43,319 nucleotides of DNA, from assembly GCA_964459095.1 (NCBI GenBank), contig CAYWKL010000006.1, positions 1 through 43,319 on the forward strand, given 5' to 3'. Origin of the DNA: CAYWKL01 sp964459095 (lineage in GTDB: Bacteria > Patescibacteriota > Microgenomatia > Daviesbacterales > UBA10151). Both the position numbers and the translations under genes were made by a program. Under the pieces are notes generated by a model. It was not told the origin of the DNA and searched no databases. It was given only the letters and a program-made list of their open reading frames with translations. How positions within the stretch are numbered: position 1 is the stretch's first letter; every line of letters begins with the position of its first letter. Of the stretch, positions 15,130 through 23,853 are shown piece after piece.

Positions 15130-17309
15130 ACCCCAACCACTTCAAAACTAGAACCAGTTGTTTCTTTTGAAACTTCAATTCTTACTGGGAACTCCTCTTT
15201 TAGCTCTTCTATATGAGTAATAATTAATATTTTTTCAAAGTCCGGCTTTATAGCATCAATTACTTCTATTAATCTTGCTCTGCCTGGAGCATCTTGGGTC
15301 CCAAATCCTTCATCTATAACTAAAAACTGTAGCCTTGCCCCAGCTCTGTTTGCTAACAGTTTGGAAATAGCAAGTCTAAGAGCAAAGTTTACCCTAAAAG
15401 CCTCCCCCCCTGAATAAAGCTCGTAACTTCGCTCACCCATTTCATCAGAAATAATAATCTCTAGTGTCTCAACTGTAGCGTGCATTTTCCCCTCATTAGT
15501 TTGAACTTTTGTTTTTGTTTCTTTTTGGGTAAGTAAGCTTACTTTCATTCTTCCATCAGTTAATTTATCCAAAAGAGAATTTGTTTCATCTTCAATTTCA
15601 GGAATAGCATTTTCTATAATCATTGCCTGAATCCCTTTTTTCCCAAAAGCTAGCGCAAGTTCTTCAAAAATCGCTTTTTCAGATAAGAGGTTTTTTTTCT
15701 TTTCTAATTGCAGAGCTAAAAGCTTCTCCATTTGTTTTGATCTACTTATTAACTCAGTTGCTCTTCCAAGTAAATTTCTCGCTTGTTTTTCCTCTGCTTT
15801 TAGCTCCTCGAGTGAATTTTGTTTTATGTTTAATACATCTTGAAGGTTTTTATCCTCTTTAATTTCAGGTAATTTAGTTAACTCTGTTTCTAGTTTTTTA
15901 ACCTGCTCATTTTTACTTTTAAAAAGATCTCGCATTTCTTCAACAATTTTTTTCTCCGACTGCAAACTTGCGCTATCTTTTAAAAATTTTTCTTTTTGTC
16001 GCTGAAGATCTTCAAGTCTTGATAAATCTTTCTCTAAGGCCTCCAGTTGATCTGGGTCAATTTTAAAACTAGTTAAACCATCTTCAATGTTCTTAATTTC
16101 TTTTTCTAAATCTGTTAAATCAATTTTTTTTATTTGAAAATTTAACTCTTCGACTTCTTTTTTTAAATTTGCCGAAACTTTTAATTTATTCTGTTTTTCT
16201 AGCTCCTGGCCACAAGTAGGGCATTTAGAGCCTTCTTTTTTAAGATCATCTAATTTGTGAGCCCTTTCTTTTATGTTTTCATCTAAAGTTTTTCTTTCCT
16301 GCAATTTAAGGGAATAGTCTGATTTTAAAGAAAGCAAATTTTTTTCTATTTCAAGTTTTTTCTGCAAGTTACTTTTTAAATCATTCAACTGCTTTTGTGA
16401 ATTTTTTAAGCCTTCTATTTCTTCATCTAGAGTTTTTAAAGACTGTGTTGCTTCCTCTAAAGTTTTAATTCTTTCTGAGCGCATTTTGCCCTGCTCTATT
16501 ATTTTTTCAAGCTCCATTTTTTGAAAGTCTAAATTGTCCTTTAATTTATTTCGTTGCTGTGTATTTACATCAAATAAATCTTTTTCTTTTTGAAGTAATT
16601 TTAATTCTCCCTCCAAAACTTTAATTTCTTTTTCTGCTGATGATACTTGAATTTGCGCCTGTGTTAATTCTTTTTCTCTTTGCTCTTTTTGGGACAGTTC
16701 AGCTTCAATTTCAAGAATTCGAAATTCCAATACTGAAATTTGGGTTCCACTGTCTTTAGCTTTTTCTTTAGCTTTTTCTTCTAATTTATCATAGTGGTCA
16801 AGTCCTAAAATATCAGCCAGAATTTTTTTTCGCTCTGTTGGACCTTTTGTTGTAAATTCATCTGCATGACCCTGGCGGATAAAGGATGAGTTTATAAATG
16901 TTTCATAAGTTAAGTGCAAAAGATCTATTATTTTTTGCTGACTCGCTTTAATTGTCCCTTCTGTTAAATTATGTGTTTCAGGATTTTTTTTTGTGCCACT
17001 CCATATTTCTAAGCTAGTACTTCCTCCGCTTTTTTTACTCCTTGATCTTTTTATAGTATATAAATTTCCATCAAGCTCAAAGCAAAACTCAACGTGCATT
17101 TTGTCAGTGCCTAGTCTAATAAGATCATCTGATGAGTCTCCAGCTCTAGAGGAGCCCCAAACACACCAGGTTATACTATCTAGTAAAGAGGATTTCCCAG
17201 CTCCATTTGGACCAGAAATTGCTGCGAGCTTAAATTTTGTAAAATCTAAAATATGCGGATTCTGGCCATAACTTGTAAAATTAGATAATTTAAGTAAAAC
17301 AGGAATCAT
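15126..17309 (-). CDS. sbcC: SbcC/Rad50-type ATPase of the SbcCD nuclease
   Basis: 727 aa. SMC-like protein that pairs with the SbcD nuclease to process DNA ends and hairpins. Walker A GPNGAGKS (33-40), then long coiled coils on each side of a zinc hook CPTC (363-366), then the ABC signature in YSGGEAFRVNFALRLA and Walker B FLVIDEGFG. All ATPase elements are present, though the arms are shorter than those of the 1,000-aa E. coli protein. The start overlaps the stop of the Nudix gene by 4 nt (ATGA type), so the order is sbcD-Nudix-sbcC with coupled translation. Confidence 0.95.
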   Translation of the reverse strand: MIPVLLKLSNFTSYGQNPHILDFTKFKLAAISGPNGAGKSSLLDSITWCVWGSSRAGDSSDDLIRLGTDKMHVEFCFELDGNLYTIKRSRSKKSGGSTSLEIWSGTKKNPETHNLTEGTIKASQQKIIDLLHLTYETFINSSFIRQGHADEFTTKGPTERKKILADILGLDHYDKLEEKAKEKAKDSGTQISVLEFRILEIEAELSQKEQREKELTQAQIQVSSAEKEIKVLEGELKLLQKEKDLFDVNTQQRNKLKDNLDFQKMELEKIIEQGKMRSERIKTLEEATQSLKTLDEEIEGLKNSQKQLNDLKSNLQKKLEIEKNLLSLKSDYSLKLQERKTLDENIKERAHKLDDLKKEGSKCPTCGQELEKQNKLKVSANLKKEVEELNFQIKKIDLTDLEKEIKNIEDGLTSFKIDPDQLEALEKDLSRLEDLQRQKEKFLKDSASLQSEKKIVEEMRDLFKSKNEQVKKLETELTKLPEIKEDKNLQDVLNIKQNSLEELKAEEKQARNLLGRATELISRSKQMEKLLALQLEKKKNLLSEKAIFEELALAFGKKGIQAMIIENAIPEIEDETNSLLDKLTDGRMKVSLLTQKETKTKVQTNEGKMHATVETLEIIISDEMGERSYELYSGGEAFRVNFALRLAISKLLANRAGARLQFLVIDEGFGTQDAPGRARLIEVIDAIKPDFEKILIITHIEELKEEFPVRIEVSKETTGSSFEVVGV

Positions 17310-17734
17310 ACATTTTCTAGATATTTCTTAACTAACTGCGCGATTTTTCTGGTAGGTTCAATTTTTGAATTTAACATTATATCTAAATCTACCCAAAAAA
17401 GGGGATCATCCTCATCTAATATTTTCTCAGGTATATCATTCTGCCAAGATTCGACTAAATATGGATGCAAACTAACATCTTTATTTGCTCCAATAATTCT
17501 TAAATCTTCAGCAAGAGGTGTAAAACTTGAAGGAATGACTCCTAACTCCTCTAGTATTTCTCTCTTGAGAGCAGTTTCAATATTTTCAAAATCGTCCTCT
17601 TTCATTCCTCCGCCAGGAAAAATATACTCTCCTTCTAAAATTTTTACTTCATCTTTTAATCTTTTTTCTACTAAAACTTTTTTTTCTTTAATAAAAATAA
17701 AAACAGCGATTTTTTTTAAATTCTTTTTTACCAT
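17306..17734 (-). CDS. Nudix hydrolase between sbcD and sbcC
   Basis: 142 aa. The Nudix box is visible as GGMKEDDFENIETALKREIL followed by EELGV; the REILEELGV core is canonical (REUxEExGU), while the spacing before the first Glu is one residue longer than Gx5E. Nudix enzymes cleave nucleoside diphosphates linked to another group, for example damaged dNTPs or NADH. Here the gene begins immediately after the sbcD stop and overlaps sbcC by 4 nt. This suggests a role linked to DNA-end processing or nucleotide clean-up, but substrate is unknown. Confidence 0.88.
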   Translation of the reverse strand: MVKKNLKKIAVFIFIKEKKVLVEKRLKDEVKILEGEYIFPGGGMKEDDFENIETALKREILEELGVIPSSFTPLAEDLRIIGANKDVSLHPYLVESWQNDIPEKILDEDDPLFWVDLDIMLNSKIEPTRKIAQLVKKYLENV

Positions 17735-18958
17735 TTAACTCTCTAATAATTTTGCAGCATAATTTTCTAATTTTTTTCTTTGTTCTAGTGAGAATTTTTT
17801 GGCTTCAAAATATTTATTTAAAGCTTGGATTGGGGAGAGAGTTTCTACTTCTTTTGTTTCAATAGAGAGTCTTTCCCTTCTTTCTACATTTCTTGAGATT
17901 CCTGCAATAAAATGTGCTTTATTTAAAGCTTTTTTAATTTTATCCATTTCAATTTCTTCGCTAACCTCTGCAGGAATATTAATAATTACTTTTACAATCT
18001 TTTCATTAACTTTGTGTTTGTCAATCTCATCTAAAATAGTTTGAGTTGGATTAGGGTCAGACCCTTTTAAGTTAATGGTGATAGTAAGAAACTGTCGGCA
18101 AGGAGTCGGGATGAATGCAAAACTCGCTGAGAATGTCATCCCGGACTTGATCCGGGATCCATTTAGATTATTGTTATGGATTCCCGCTTCCGCGGGAATG
18201 ACATCATCGATGGTAACCAAGCAGATTCCCTTTTCTTCTTTTTCTTCACCAAAATCAATTCTGTGGGGGGAGCCTGCATAAACTACTAAAGGGTCTTTAG
18301 ACAAAACCTGGTGTTTGTGAATGTGTCCTAGTGCCACATAAGATAGCTTTTTCTCCTGCAAAATAGATAGAGGAATTGTGACATCATTTGCTATAGCCAT
18401 TCCTTTTTCACTTCCATACTCGCTACCTATTACTTCACAGTGAGAAAGGAAGATCGTAGGTCCGGCTAGCGCCGGATTTTTGATTTTGTCATAAAGAAGA
18501 CGAAGCTTTGCGGCTACTTCTTTGTAATCATTTTTATGAAGCCAAGGTAAAGTTACAATCTGCAAAGTCCCGGACTTTGTTGGAATTTCTAAAAGTTCTG
18601 GTACTCTTGAAACCCAGACATTATCTATCTCCAGTGCTGAGTAAATATCTAAAGTGTTAGCTTTACCCTCTGCATTTGGGGTATCGTGGTTTCCTGCAAC
18701 TAAAACAACAGGAATTTTTTTGGCAAGTTTTCTAATTCTTTCTCCAAAACCTCTTTGTTGAGTAGGATTAGGGTCGCGGGTTTTATATGCATCTCCTGCA
18801 AACACAACTGCATCCACATTTTGTTCAATAGCAGTATCTACAATGAAATCAAAAGTTTTTAAAAAATCCAAAAGTCTTGTTGAAAGCCCAGTTTTTGGAT
18901 CAAGTTTGGAATAGTTTTCCATACCAATATGAATATCAGCAAAGTGTAGAAGTTTCAT
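17735..18958 (-). CDS. sbcD: SbcD/Mre11-type nuclease with an in-frame palindromic insert
   Basis: 407 aa. Mn-dependent exo/endonuclease subunit of SbcCD. Mre11 phosphoesterase motifs: HFADIHIG (D8, H10), FAGDAY (D56), AGNHD (N90-D92), LSHCEV and LGHIHKHQ. The C-terminal capping and SbcC-binding region follows. Residues about 253-275 (VIPAEAGIHNN ... IKSGMT) are encoded by a 68-bp palindromic element at 18135-18202, placed after the nuclease core, in frame. A second small palindrome at 18461-18476 encodes NPALAGP between two nuclease motifs. An extended -10 box 8 nt upstream of the ATG predicts a leaderless mRNA. Confidence 0.93.
   Translation of the reverse strand: MKLLHFADIHIGMENYSKLDPKTGLSTRLLDFLKTFDFIVDTAIEQNVDAVVFAGDAYKTRDPNPTQQRGFGERIRKLAKKIPVVLVAGNHDTPNAEGKANTLDIYSALEIDNVWVSRVPELLEIPTKSGTLQIVTLPWLHKNDYKEVAAKLRLLYDKIKNPALAGPTIFLSHCEVIGSEYGSEKGMAIANDVTIPLSILQEKKLSYVALGHIHKHQVLSKDPLVVYAGSPHRIDFGEEKEEKGICLVTIDDVIPAEAGIHNNNLNGSRIKSGMTFSASFAFIPTPCRQFLTITINLKGSDPNPTQTILDEIDKHKVNEKIVKVIINIPAEVSEEIEMDKIKKALNKAHFIAGISRNVERRERLSIETKEVETLSPIQALNKYFEAKKFSLEQRKKLENYAAKLLES
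18135..18202. repeat. Complete family B palindromic element inside sbcD
   Basis: 68 bp with terminal GTCAT...ATGAC and two hairpins: CCCGGA-cttga-TCCGGG and TTCCCGC-ttcc-GCGGGAA. On the minus strand it adds 23 residues to SbcD without a stop; the plus strand is also open across it. Same architecture as the intergenic element at 22899-22949. Confidence 0.85.
18461..18476. repeat. GC-rich palindrome inside sbcD
   Basis: TCCGGC-TAGC-GCCGGA, a perfect 6-bp stem followed by TTTTT on the plus strand. It looks like a terminator, but lies within the sbcD frame, encoding NPALAGP. Confidence 0.55.
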
Positions 18959-18966
18959 GGCAGAAA

Positions 18967-18975
18967 ATTATACCA
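18967..18975 (-). promoter_or_regulatory. Extended -10 for leaderless sbcD
   Basis: TGGTATAAT (extended -10) on the minus strand, 8 nt before the sbcD ATG. The -35 region is weak. Confidence 0.5.
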
Positions 18976-18997
18976 TGGGTTTTAAGAAGAATTAAGG

Positions 18998-20542
18998 TTA
19001 ATTTGAAATAATTGTAACTAGATTTGTTGTTGGGTTCCAGAACATATATCCTCCCTGGAAATCCTGTCTTACTCCATTATTCCAATTGTATTCGTCACTT
19101 GTTGGGAATTTTAAGATGCTGTGGTTGTTGCCATTTAAATATTCTCTCCAAAAACCTTGTTGTACTCTGAAACCAGTGTCAAATATTGCCATTTTACCAA
19201 CGTAGCCTCCGTCAAAATCCTGTACATAACCAAAGTCCCAGTAGTGAGCATATACGCTTCCGCCGTTATCAAAAGGTGAACCAAAAGCTTTTAATCCACC
19301 TTTATTTTTATAATAATCAGCTATTTTTGTAACAGTTGAGCCATTTGATTTCTTGCCTTCAAAAGTAGTTTGAGTTTTAAATTTGGAAAAGGCGGGCTTT
19401 TTACTTCCGTCAGGCCTAAAAAGCCCAAAATATAAATTTCCTTGAGGTTGATCATCTAATTGAAACCACAAAGCGCTAGCAACATAAGGCTTTGTTTTAA
19501 AGATTTTAAATGCTTTTTCTAAATTAGCAGCTTGTTGTGTCTCAGTTACCTCTTTTGTAGTCCATCCAAATTCAGTTATCCATGTTTTCTTATTAGTATT
19601 AGATCCTTCCCATTTTTTAACAACATCATTCACGTACTTTAAATAATTGGAAACTTCAGTTGTATTGATATTTCCCTTATCTTTAAATTGATTAATGTAA
19701 ATATGCTGGCCCACGCCGTCAAGAGGATAGGACCCATAAGTTGATTTTGCCCAGGAAAATTTGCCAGTGTGGTTTATTCCAATATCATAAGTTTTATCCA
19801 GATAATCTGCCCCTGCTCCGCCTGTCCAAAACCCTGCTAAATCATGTCCAAAAAGTCCTCCTGAAATAACTTGAATGTCCATGCTATTAAAATAGTGTAC
19901 TTGTGCATGACACTGGGCTAGCATTGCTGCAAAATTAGATGGATATATAAAGCTTCCTCCTTCAAAAGTATTTGGTCCGGTCTGATTAGTCCATGCATTT
20001 GGTTCATTCCATAGCTCCCAATATTTAATCTTTCCCTCAAAATGTTTTGCTATTCGCTGGAAGCCGTAACAGTATTGATCAATATACTGGTTATATCCAT
20101 CTCCACCTGGGGTATTTTCCCAGTTATTTGCTGTCCAGTCTGCTTGGCTACCGTGCCATGACTCATTGGACATTAACCCTACAACCTGAAGTCCTCTATC
20201 GCGAAGCCTATTTACAACCTCATCATACTTTGCATAAAATTCACTGTTATCATTAGGATAAGGACCCAGTCTAAAATTAAGCCTGACCCAGCCAGCACCA
20301 CTTTGGACTAATCTGTCAGCAACCCCATCTGTAACTTGGACTTCTCCTTTATCATTAATAGGTTGACCTGGTTGAGTACCATAAGGCCCTGCTGCTTGCG
20401 CTTGTTCTGAGTTAAAAATATTTAAGGAAAGGTCAGATTTTTTTAAGTAAATATAAGTTAAAAATAAGATTGCTACAAATGAAATTAAGGTTAAAATTAT
20501 TAAAAGAGATAAAGATCCTTTTTCTTTTGAAAGTTTTGCCAT
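18998..20542 (-). CDS. Secreted glycoside hydrolase-like protein with LGFP-like repeats
   Basis: 514 aa. An N-terminal anchor helix (about residues 12-32) is followed by a TIM-barrel glycosidase-like domain: YWELWNEPNAW carries the typical acid/base Glu and TWITEFGW the nucleophile Glu of clan GH-A enzymes (GH5/GH39-like). The C-terminal 120 residues contain repeats such as LKAFGSPFDNG and LKFPTSDEYN with following GGY...F segments, as in LGFP repeats that bind cell-wall glycan. It may cut a host or environmental polysaccharide at the cell surface. A TATAGT box 7 nt before the ATG predicts a leaderless mRNA. Confidence 0.85.
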   Translation of the reverse strand: MAKLSKEKGSLSLLIILTLISFVAILFLTYIYLKKSDLSLNIFNSEQAQAAGPYGTQPGQPINDKGEVQVTDGVADRLVQSGAGWVRLNFRLGPYPNDNSEFYAKYDEVVNRLRDRGLQVVGLMSNESWHGSQADWTANNWENTPGGDGYNQYIDQYCYGFQRIAKHFEGKIKYWELWNEPNAWTNQTGPNTFEGGSFIYPSNFAAMLAQCHAQVHYFNSMDIQVISGGLFGHDLAGFWTGGAGADYLDKTYDIGINHTGKFSWAKSTYGSYPLDGVGQHIYINQFKDKGNINTTEVSNYLKYVNDVVKKWEGSNTNKKTWITEFGWTTKEVTETQQAANLEKAFKIFKTKPYVASALWFQLDDQPQGNLYFGLFRPDGSKKPAFSKFKTQTTFEGKKSNGSTVTKIADYYKNKGGLKAFGSPFDNGGSVYAHYWDFGYVQDFDGGYVGKMAIFDTGFRVQQGFWREYLNGNNHSILKFPTSDEYNWNNGVRQDFQGGYMFWNPTTNLVTIISN

Positions 20543-20549
20543 CTTTTTA

Positions 20550-20555
20550 ACTATA
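20550..20555 (-). promoter_or_regulatory. -10 box for the leaderless glycosidase gene
   Basis: TATAGT on the minus strand, 7 nt before the ATG at 20542. Confidence 0.4.
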
Positions 20556-20608
20556 GCTAATTTTTCTAAAAGATGTAAAGGCTTTATTGTAGGAGTAAGA
20601 AAAAGACT

Positions 20609-21112
20609 TCAAACCTTATAAAATTTAAAATTTTCTTGGGTTTTGTAAGCCTTTTTATTTATGAAATGGTATGTTTGAGTAATAATTATGGATCCTTTTT
20701 TAAGCTCGTCATATAATTTTTTTTCAAGTTTTCCTACTCCTTTTGGTAAAAGATAAATATAGACTATATCAGCAGGGTAGTAGTGGCGGGCAAAAATATC
20801 TCCATGGAAAAAGAAAGCATTTTTTAGTTTTAATTTATAACCTAAAAATCTTGAGTACCAAACCCTGATCCAGGACTGCTCAACCCCATTTGAAATAGCA
20901 CCGAGTTTAGCAGCCTCCAAAACTACTCTTCCATCGCCGCTTCCCAGTTCATAAAAAATTTTTCCTTTTTTAACACCGGCTTTTTTCAAGATCCTTCTTA
21001 TTTTTCCCATTTTTGTTGCAACGTACGGCGCATCAGATCCTGCAAACCAGGATAATCCCAGAATGCACCATACGAATATTACTGCTGCCACTATTATCAT
21101 TGGGTCAATCAT
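20609..21112 (-). CDS. Membrane-anchored class I methyltransferase
   Basis: 167 aa. One hydrophobic helix at about residues 6-23 and then a compact SAM-binding domain: FYELGSGDGRVVLEAAKLGA is motif I, followed by GVEQSWIRVWYSR (motif II) and DIVYIYLLPKGVGKLEKKL (motif IV and on). It resembles small membrane-bound class I methyltransferases related to DOT1-like folds. The substrate is unknown. It lies 15 nt after the FemX-like gene and is probably read with it. Confidence 0.82.
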   Translation of the reverse strand: MIDPMIIVAAVIFVWCILGLSWFAGSDAPYVATKMGKIRRILKKAGVKKGKIFYELGSGDGRVVLEAAKLGAISNGVEQSWIRVWYSRFLGYKLKLKNAFFFHGDIFARHYYPADIVYIYLLPKGVGKLEKKLYDELKKGSIIITQTYHFINKKAYKTQENFKFYKV

Positions 21113-21127
21113 TTTTAATCTTTGGCT

Positions 21128-22159
21128 TTAAGAAAAAGCCTTAAGAAGAAGAACTTTTAATTTAGTTGCTTTGTCAACCTTGTTAAAAACTAAATATAAC
21201 GGTTTATTAAACACAATGTCAAAACTTCCTATAAATTCAACTAATTTTGCGCCGTACCCTTTTTTAAATCTATGAAATCCAAACCATGGGTCGCTTGGGT
21301 TTGCATCAGGGCCTAATGCTCCCCAAAGGTCAAATTTTTTTAAACCTAGCTTTTTTCCTAATTTAATCGCTTCCCAAGCGAGTAAATTTGAAGCCATTAA
21401 ATCTTTATGGAGTAAAGAAGAGCCTCCGTAAGGATAATATAAAGTGTCTTTGAAATTTAAAAGCATCCAGGCAGCTAGGGGCAGAGGGCGCGTGGCTTGA
21501 GGGGGATGATAAAAAGCAATTAAAAGCCTTGCCATCCCTTCTTTTTTTAAAGTTTGAAAAACTAATTTGTGATAAGTTTCATTGTGACCTAAATAATTTT
21601 GTCTTCGAGTAGTCTCAAAGTACAGCTTAAGATAAATTTTTAAAGCCTCTTCGTTTTTTGCTTCCTCAATAACAACTCCTTTTTTCTTGGCTAAATTAAT
21701 GTTATAGCGGGTTTTTGGATGCATATTTTTTAATAATTCTTCCTCTGGTTTAGTTAAATCTAAAATAAAATTATATTTCGTAAAAAGCGGCTTTTTTGAG
21801 GACTTAAAATTTGAATCAAGTTTTGACATTTGATTTTTGATTTTTGATATTTCTATATCTGGTTCTATTTTTATGAAAGCACAATTTTTTTCTTTACCTA
21901 TTTGAGTTAAAGCTTTGGCAAAATCCTTATCAGGAAAAGGACCTTTTGGCAAATATCCTACAAACTTTTTAGTGAAAGGAATTTTGTGAAATGTAATTTG
22001 AAAAGCTTTTTTTAATTTTTCACCTTCAAAAAGTCCATATCGGTTAAGCGGAATTCCCAATTTTTTTCTAAACTCACCCCACTCCCAGGATTGGATTATG
22101 TGTGTAACTAATTTATTGTACTGGTCTTTTTGGTCTTCTTTTATTTCTCTAAGAGTCAT
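21128..22159 (-). CDS. FemAB/FemX-like peptidyltransferase
   Basis: 343 aa, two GNAT-like halves. The family pattern is clear: SWEWGEFRKKLG near the N terminus, GYLPKGPFP, TRYNINLAKKKGV, YYPYGGSSLLHKDLMASNLL, and FDLWGALGP ... PWFGFHRFKKGYGAKLVEFIGSFD. These enzymes add amino acids from aminoacyl-tRNA to the stem peptide of lipid II, forming peptidoglycan cross-bridges. The segment HPPQATRPLP just before LAAWMLL is GC-rich and looks inserted. It is upstream of the membrane methyltransferase in the same leftward unit. Confidence 0.9.
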   Translation of the reverse strand: MTLREIKEDQKDQYNKLVTHIIQSWEWGEFRKKLGIPLNRYGLFEGEKLKKAFQITFHKIPFTKKFVGYLPKGPFPDKDFAKALTQIGKEKNCAFIKIEPDIEISKIKNQMSKLDSNFKSSKKPLFTKYNFILDLTKPEEELLKNMHPKTRYNINLAKKKGVVIEEAKNEEALKIYLKLYFETTRRQNYLGHNETYHKLVFQTLKKEGMARLLIAFYHPPQATRPLPLAAWMLLNFKDTLYYPYGGSSLLHKDLMASNLLAWEAIKLGKKLGLKKFDLWGALGPDANPSDPWFGFHRFKKGYGAKLVEFIGSFDIVFNKPLYLVFNKVDKATKLKVLLLKAFS

Positions 22160-22220
22160 ATTTTAGTTTATTCTATACTCTCTTTATTTTTAAGCCAACT
22201 TGTGTTAAATTATAGGCCTT

Positions 22221-22889
22221 ATGGAAAATAGAGGAAGCATCATTGCAGCTGCAGTTATAGTAGTAATTGTTTTATCAGTTATTTTTGGGACTGTGTATTA
22301 TTTAGCAAATACTTTTAATGTTAGCTTAAATCCATTCTCAAGGTTTACTCAAACTCCTTCTTTGACTTCTTCTCCTAGCCCGATTGCAACTATATCACCT
22401 GACTCCTCGCCAACTCCTGATGAAACACTAAAGACAGCTCCAACTCAGACTCCCACAGGCCAATCGCAATCAGACAAAGGTGGAGTTCAAAATGGAAGTA
22501 AAGCTATTTATCAAGGGCAAGGCTTTAAACTTGAAGTACCTAAAAATTGGGGAGTTTTAAAATGTAGCAACTCTACAAATTTTGAATTGGATCCTTATAG
22601 CGGCGAATCAAAAACAATAAATTGCGATAGATCGCAAAAACCAATAACAGTTTTGGTAAACAGTGGTTTAAGCTGCAGCGGTGGGGAAGTAGTAAAAATT
22701 GGTAATTTTAATGTAAGAAAAACAAAACAGCAGTATAGAGATTGGAAAACTAACCAGTGGTGTTTTGAAGGAAGTGGTAAAACTTTTGATATAACAAATA
22801 GAGTTTCAAGCTCAGGAAATCCTGCCACAAGCAAAGATGACTTCTCATCAGAAATAGAAAAAATAATCTCCAGCATTCAGTTTCAATAA
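22221..22889 (+). CDS. Membrane-anchored surface protein with Ser/Thr/Pro linker
   Basis: 222 aa. An N-terminal helix (about residues 7-29) is followed by a 60-residue Ser/Thr/Pro-rich spacer (SPSPIATISPDSSPTPDE) and then a domain of about 130 residues beginning YQGQGFKLEVPKNWGVLKC. This last part resembles PsbP/DUF-type domains often attached to anchors in CPR surface proteins; four Cys residues (C114-type positions) may form disulfides outside the cell. No function assigned. Confidence 0.75.
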   Translation: MENRGSIIAAAVIVVIVLSVIFGTVYYLANTFNVSLNPFSRFTQTPSLTSSPSPIATISPDSSPTPDETLKTAPTQTPTGQSQSDKGGVQNGSKAIYQGQGFKLEVPKNWGVLKCSNSTNFELDPYSGESKTINCDRSQKPITVLVNSGLSCSGGEVVKIGNFNVRKTKQQYRDWKTNQWCFEGSGKTFDITNRVSSSGNPATSKDDFSSEIEKIISSIQFQ

Positions 22890-22898
22890 CAACCTTCC

Positions 22899-22949
22899 GT
22901 CATTCCCTCGGAAGAGGGAATCTAGATCCTCGATCAGGTCGAGGATGAC
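22899..22949. repeat. Complete family B palindromic element, intergenic
   Basis: 51 bp with terminal GTCAT...ATGAC and two hairpins: TTCCCTC-ggaa-GAGGGAA and ATCCTCGA-tcagg-TCGAGGAT. It lies between two surface-protein genes. Confidence 0.85.
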
Positions 22950-22971
22950 GTCAGCATGATATGATTAGAAT

Positions 22972-23853
22972 ATGTACTTCGGCTGGTTCGATTACACTCA
23001 CCACAAGTCCGCTCAGTATTCTAAACAAAAAGGATTTGCCCATCTTCTTTTGATTCTAATTTTATTTCTAATACTTTTAGTGGCTGTAGGGCTTTTATAC
23101 TTCCAGATGACCAGTAAACCATTTCCTGAAAACCTTTCAGAAGATAGTCAGGGAGTTATAAATTTAATTACTCCAAAATCAGAACCTAAAATATACAGCA
23201 GTAGTGAATTTGGAATTTCTTTTGAATACCCCAAAGAAGATTTTAGTGTAGTTGAAGAATCTGAAGAGGAGTTTAATATTAGAGGAAATGGACAGTTTAG
23301 AAAAAATTTTACTGGTTATGTAGGTTATGCTCCGGGTAAGGCTTTGGGCTCAGTCGTAGTTTTGGATGAAAGCAAAGATTTTGACACAGCGCCTTTTTCG
23401 GTTTGGGTTTTTAATAATCCTGATAATTTAGATCCTGAGAGCTGGTTTGATAAGTATTGGTATTATCCATATATTTGGGGAGATTTTACCTCAAGAGCTA
23501 ACTTAATTGCACCAACGCTAACTGCAACAGTAAGCGGTCAATTAGGTGGATATAATATTGCAGATTATAGAGAAGGCAAGCCTCAGTTTATTTTAGTTCC
23601 ATATAATGACAAAATGTATTTATTTAAATTCCCTACTAAAGGTAAGCCAAAAGTAGTAGGAGAAATTTTAGAAAGTTTTAAATTTTTACAGAGTTCTCTC
23701 AAGAATAATGATGAGCTTTGTATTCAAGTCATTACACCAGCAAAAGATCCAAAAACAGGTGAGTGCAAAGAGTTCCCAACTCCTTGTGATGTACCAGAAG
23801 GCTGGGAGAAAGTAGGAAGCTGCTCTAGTGAGCTGCCTGAATTCTTAGAGTAA
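22972..23853 (+). CDS. Anchored surface protein with pilin-like N terminus
   Basis: 293 aa. The N-terminal segment contains KQKGFAHLLLILILFLILLVAVG, shown here only in part: a basic KQKGF followed by a long hydrophobic helix, as in type IV pilin-like or simple signal-anchor starts. The rest is extracellular: a FEYPKEDF-type beta domain and a Cys-rich C terminus (CIQVITPAKDPKTGECKEF, CDVPEGW, CSSE). The first 17 residues (WFDYTHHKSAQYS) come from sequence shared with the intergenic stretch at 26580-26616. TATGAT at 22960-22965 lies 6 nt before the ATG. The 3' end overlaps the convergent gene by 9 nt. Confidence 0.72.
   Translation: MYFGWFDYTHHKSAQYSKQKGFAHLLLILILFLILLVAVGLLYFQMTSKPFPENLSEDSQGVINLITPKSEPKIYSSSEFGISFEYPKEDFSVVEESEEEFNIRGNGQFRKNFTGYVGYAPGKALGSVVVLDESKDFDTAPFSVWVFNNPDNLDPESWFDKYWYYPYIWGDFTSRANLIAPTLTATVSGQLGGYNIADYREGKPQFILVPYNDKMYLFKFPTKGKPKVVGEILESFKFLQSSLKNNDELCIQVITPAKDPKTGECKEFPTPCDVPEGWEKVGSCSSELPEFLE
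22979..23014. repeat. Copy 1 of a short dispersed sequence
   Basis: GGTTCGATTACACTCACCAC plus the next bases matches 26580-26616 (AGTTCGATTCTACTCACTAC and on) at about 24 of 29 positions. Both copies lie just after a palindromic element. Confidence 0.5.

Noticed and set aside
18075..18281. Plus-strand ORF over sbcD
   Set aside because: It is the other strand of the family B element, which is open in several frames. The sbcD frame has clear conserved motifs.
18461..18485. Intrinsic terminator (TCCGGC stem plus T-run)
   Set aside because: On the plus strand within leftward sbcD; no rightward gene ends there. Better explained as a palindromic insert.
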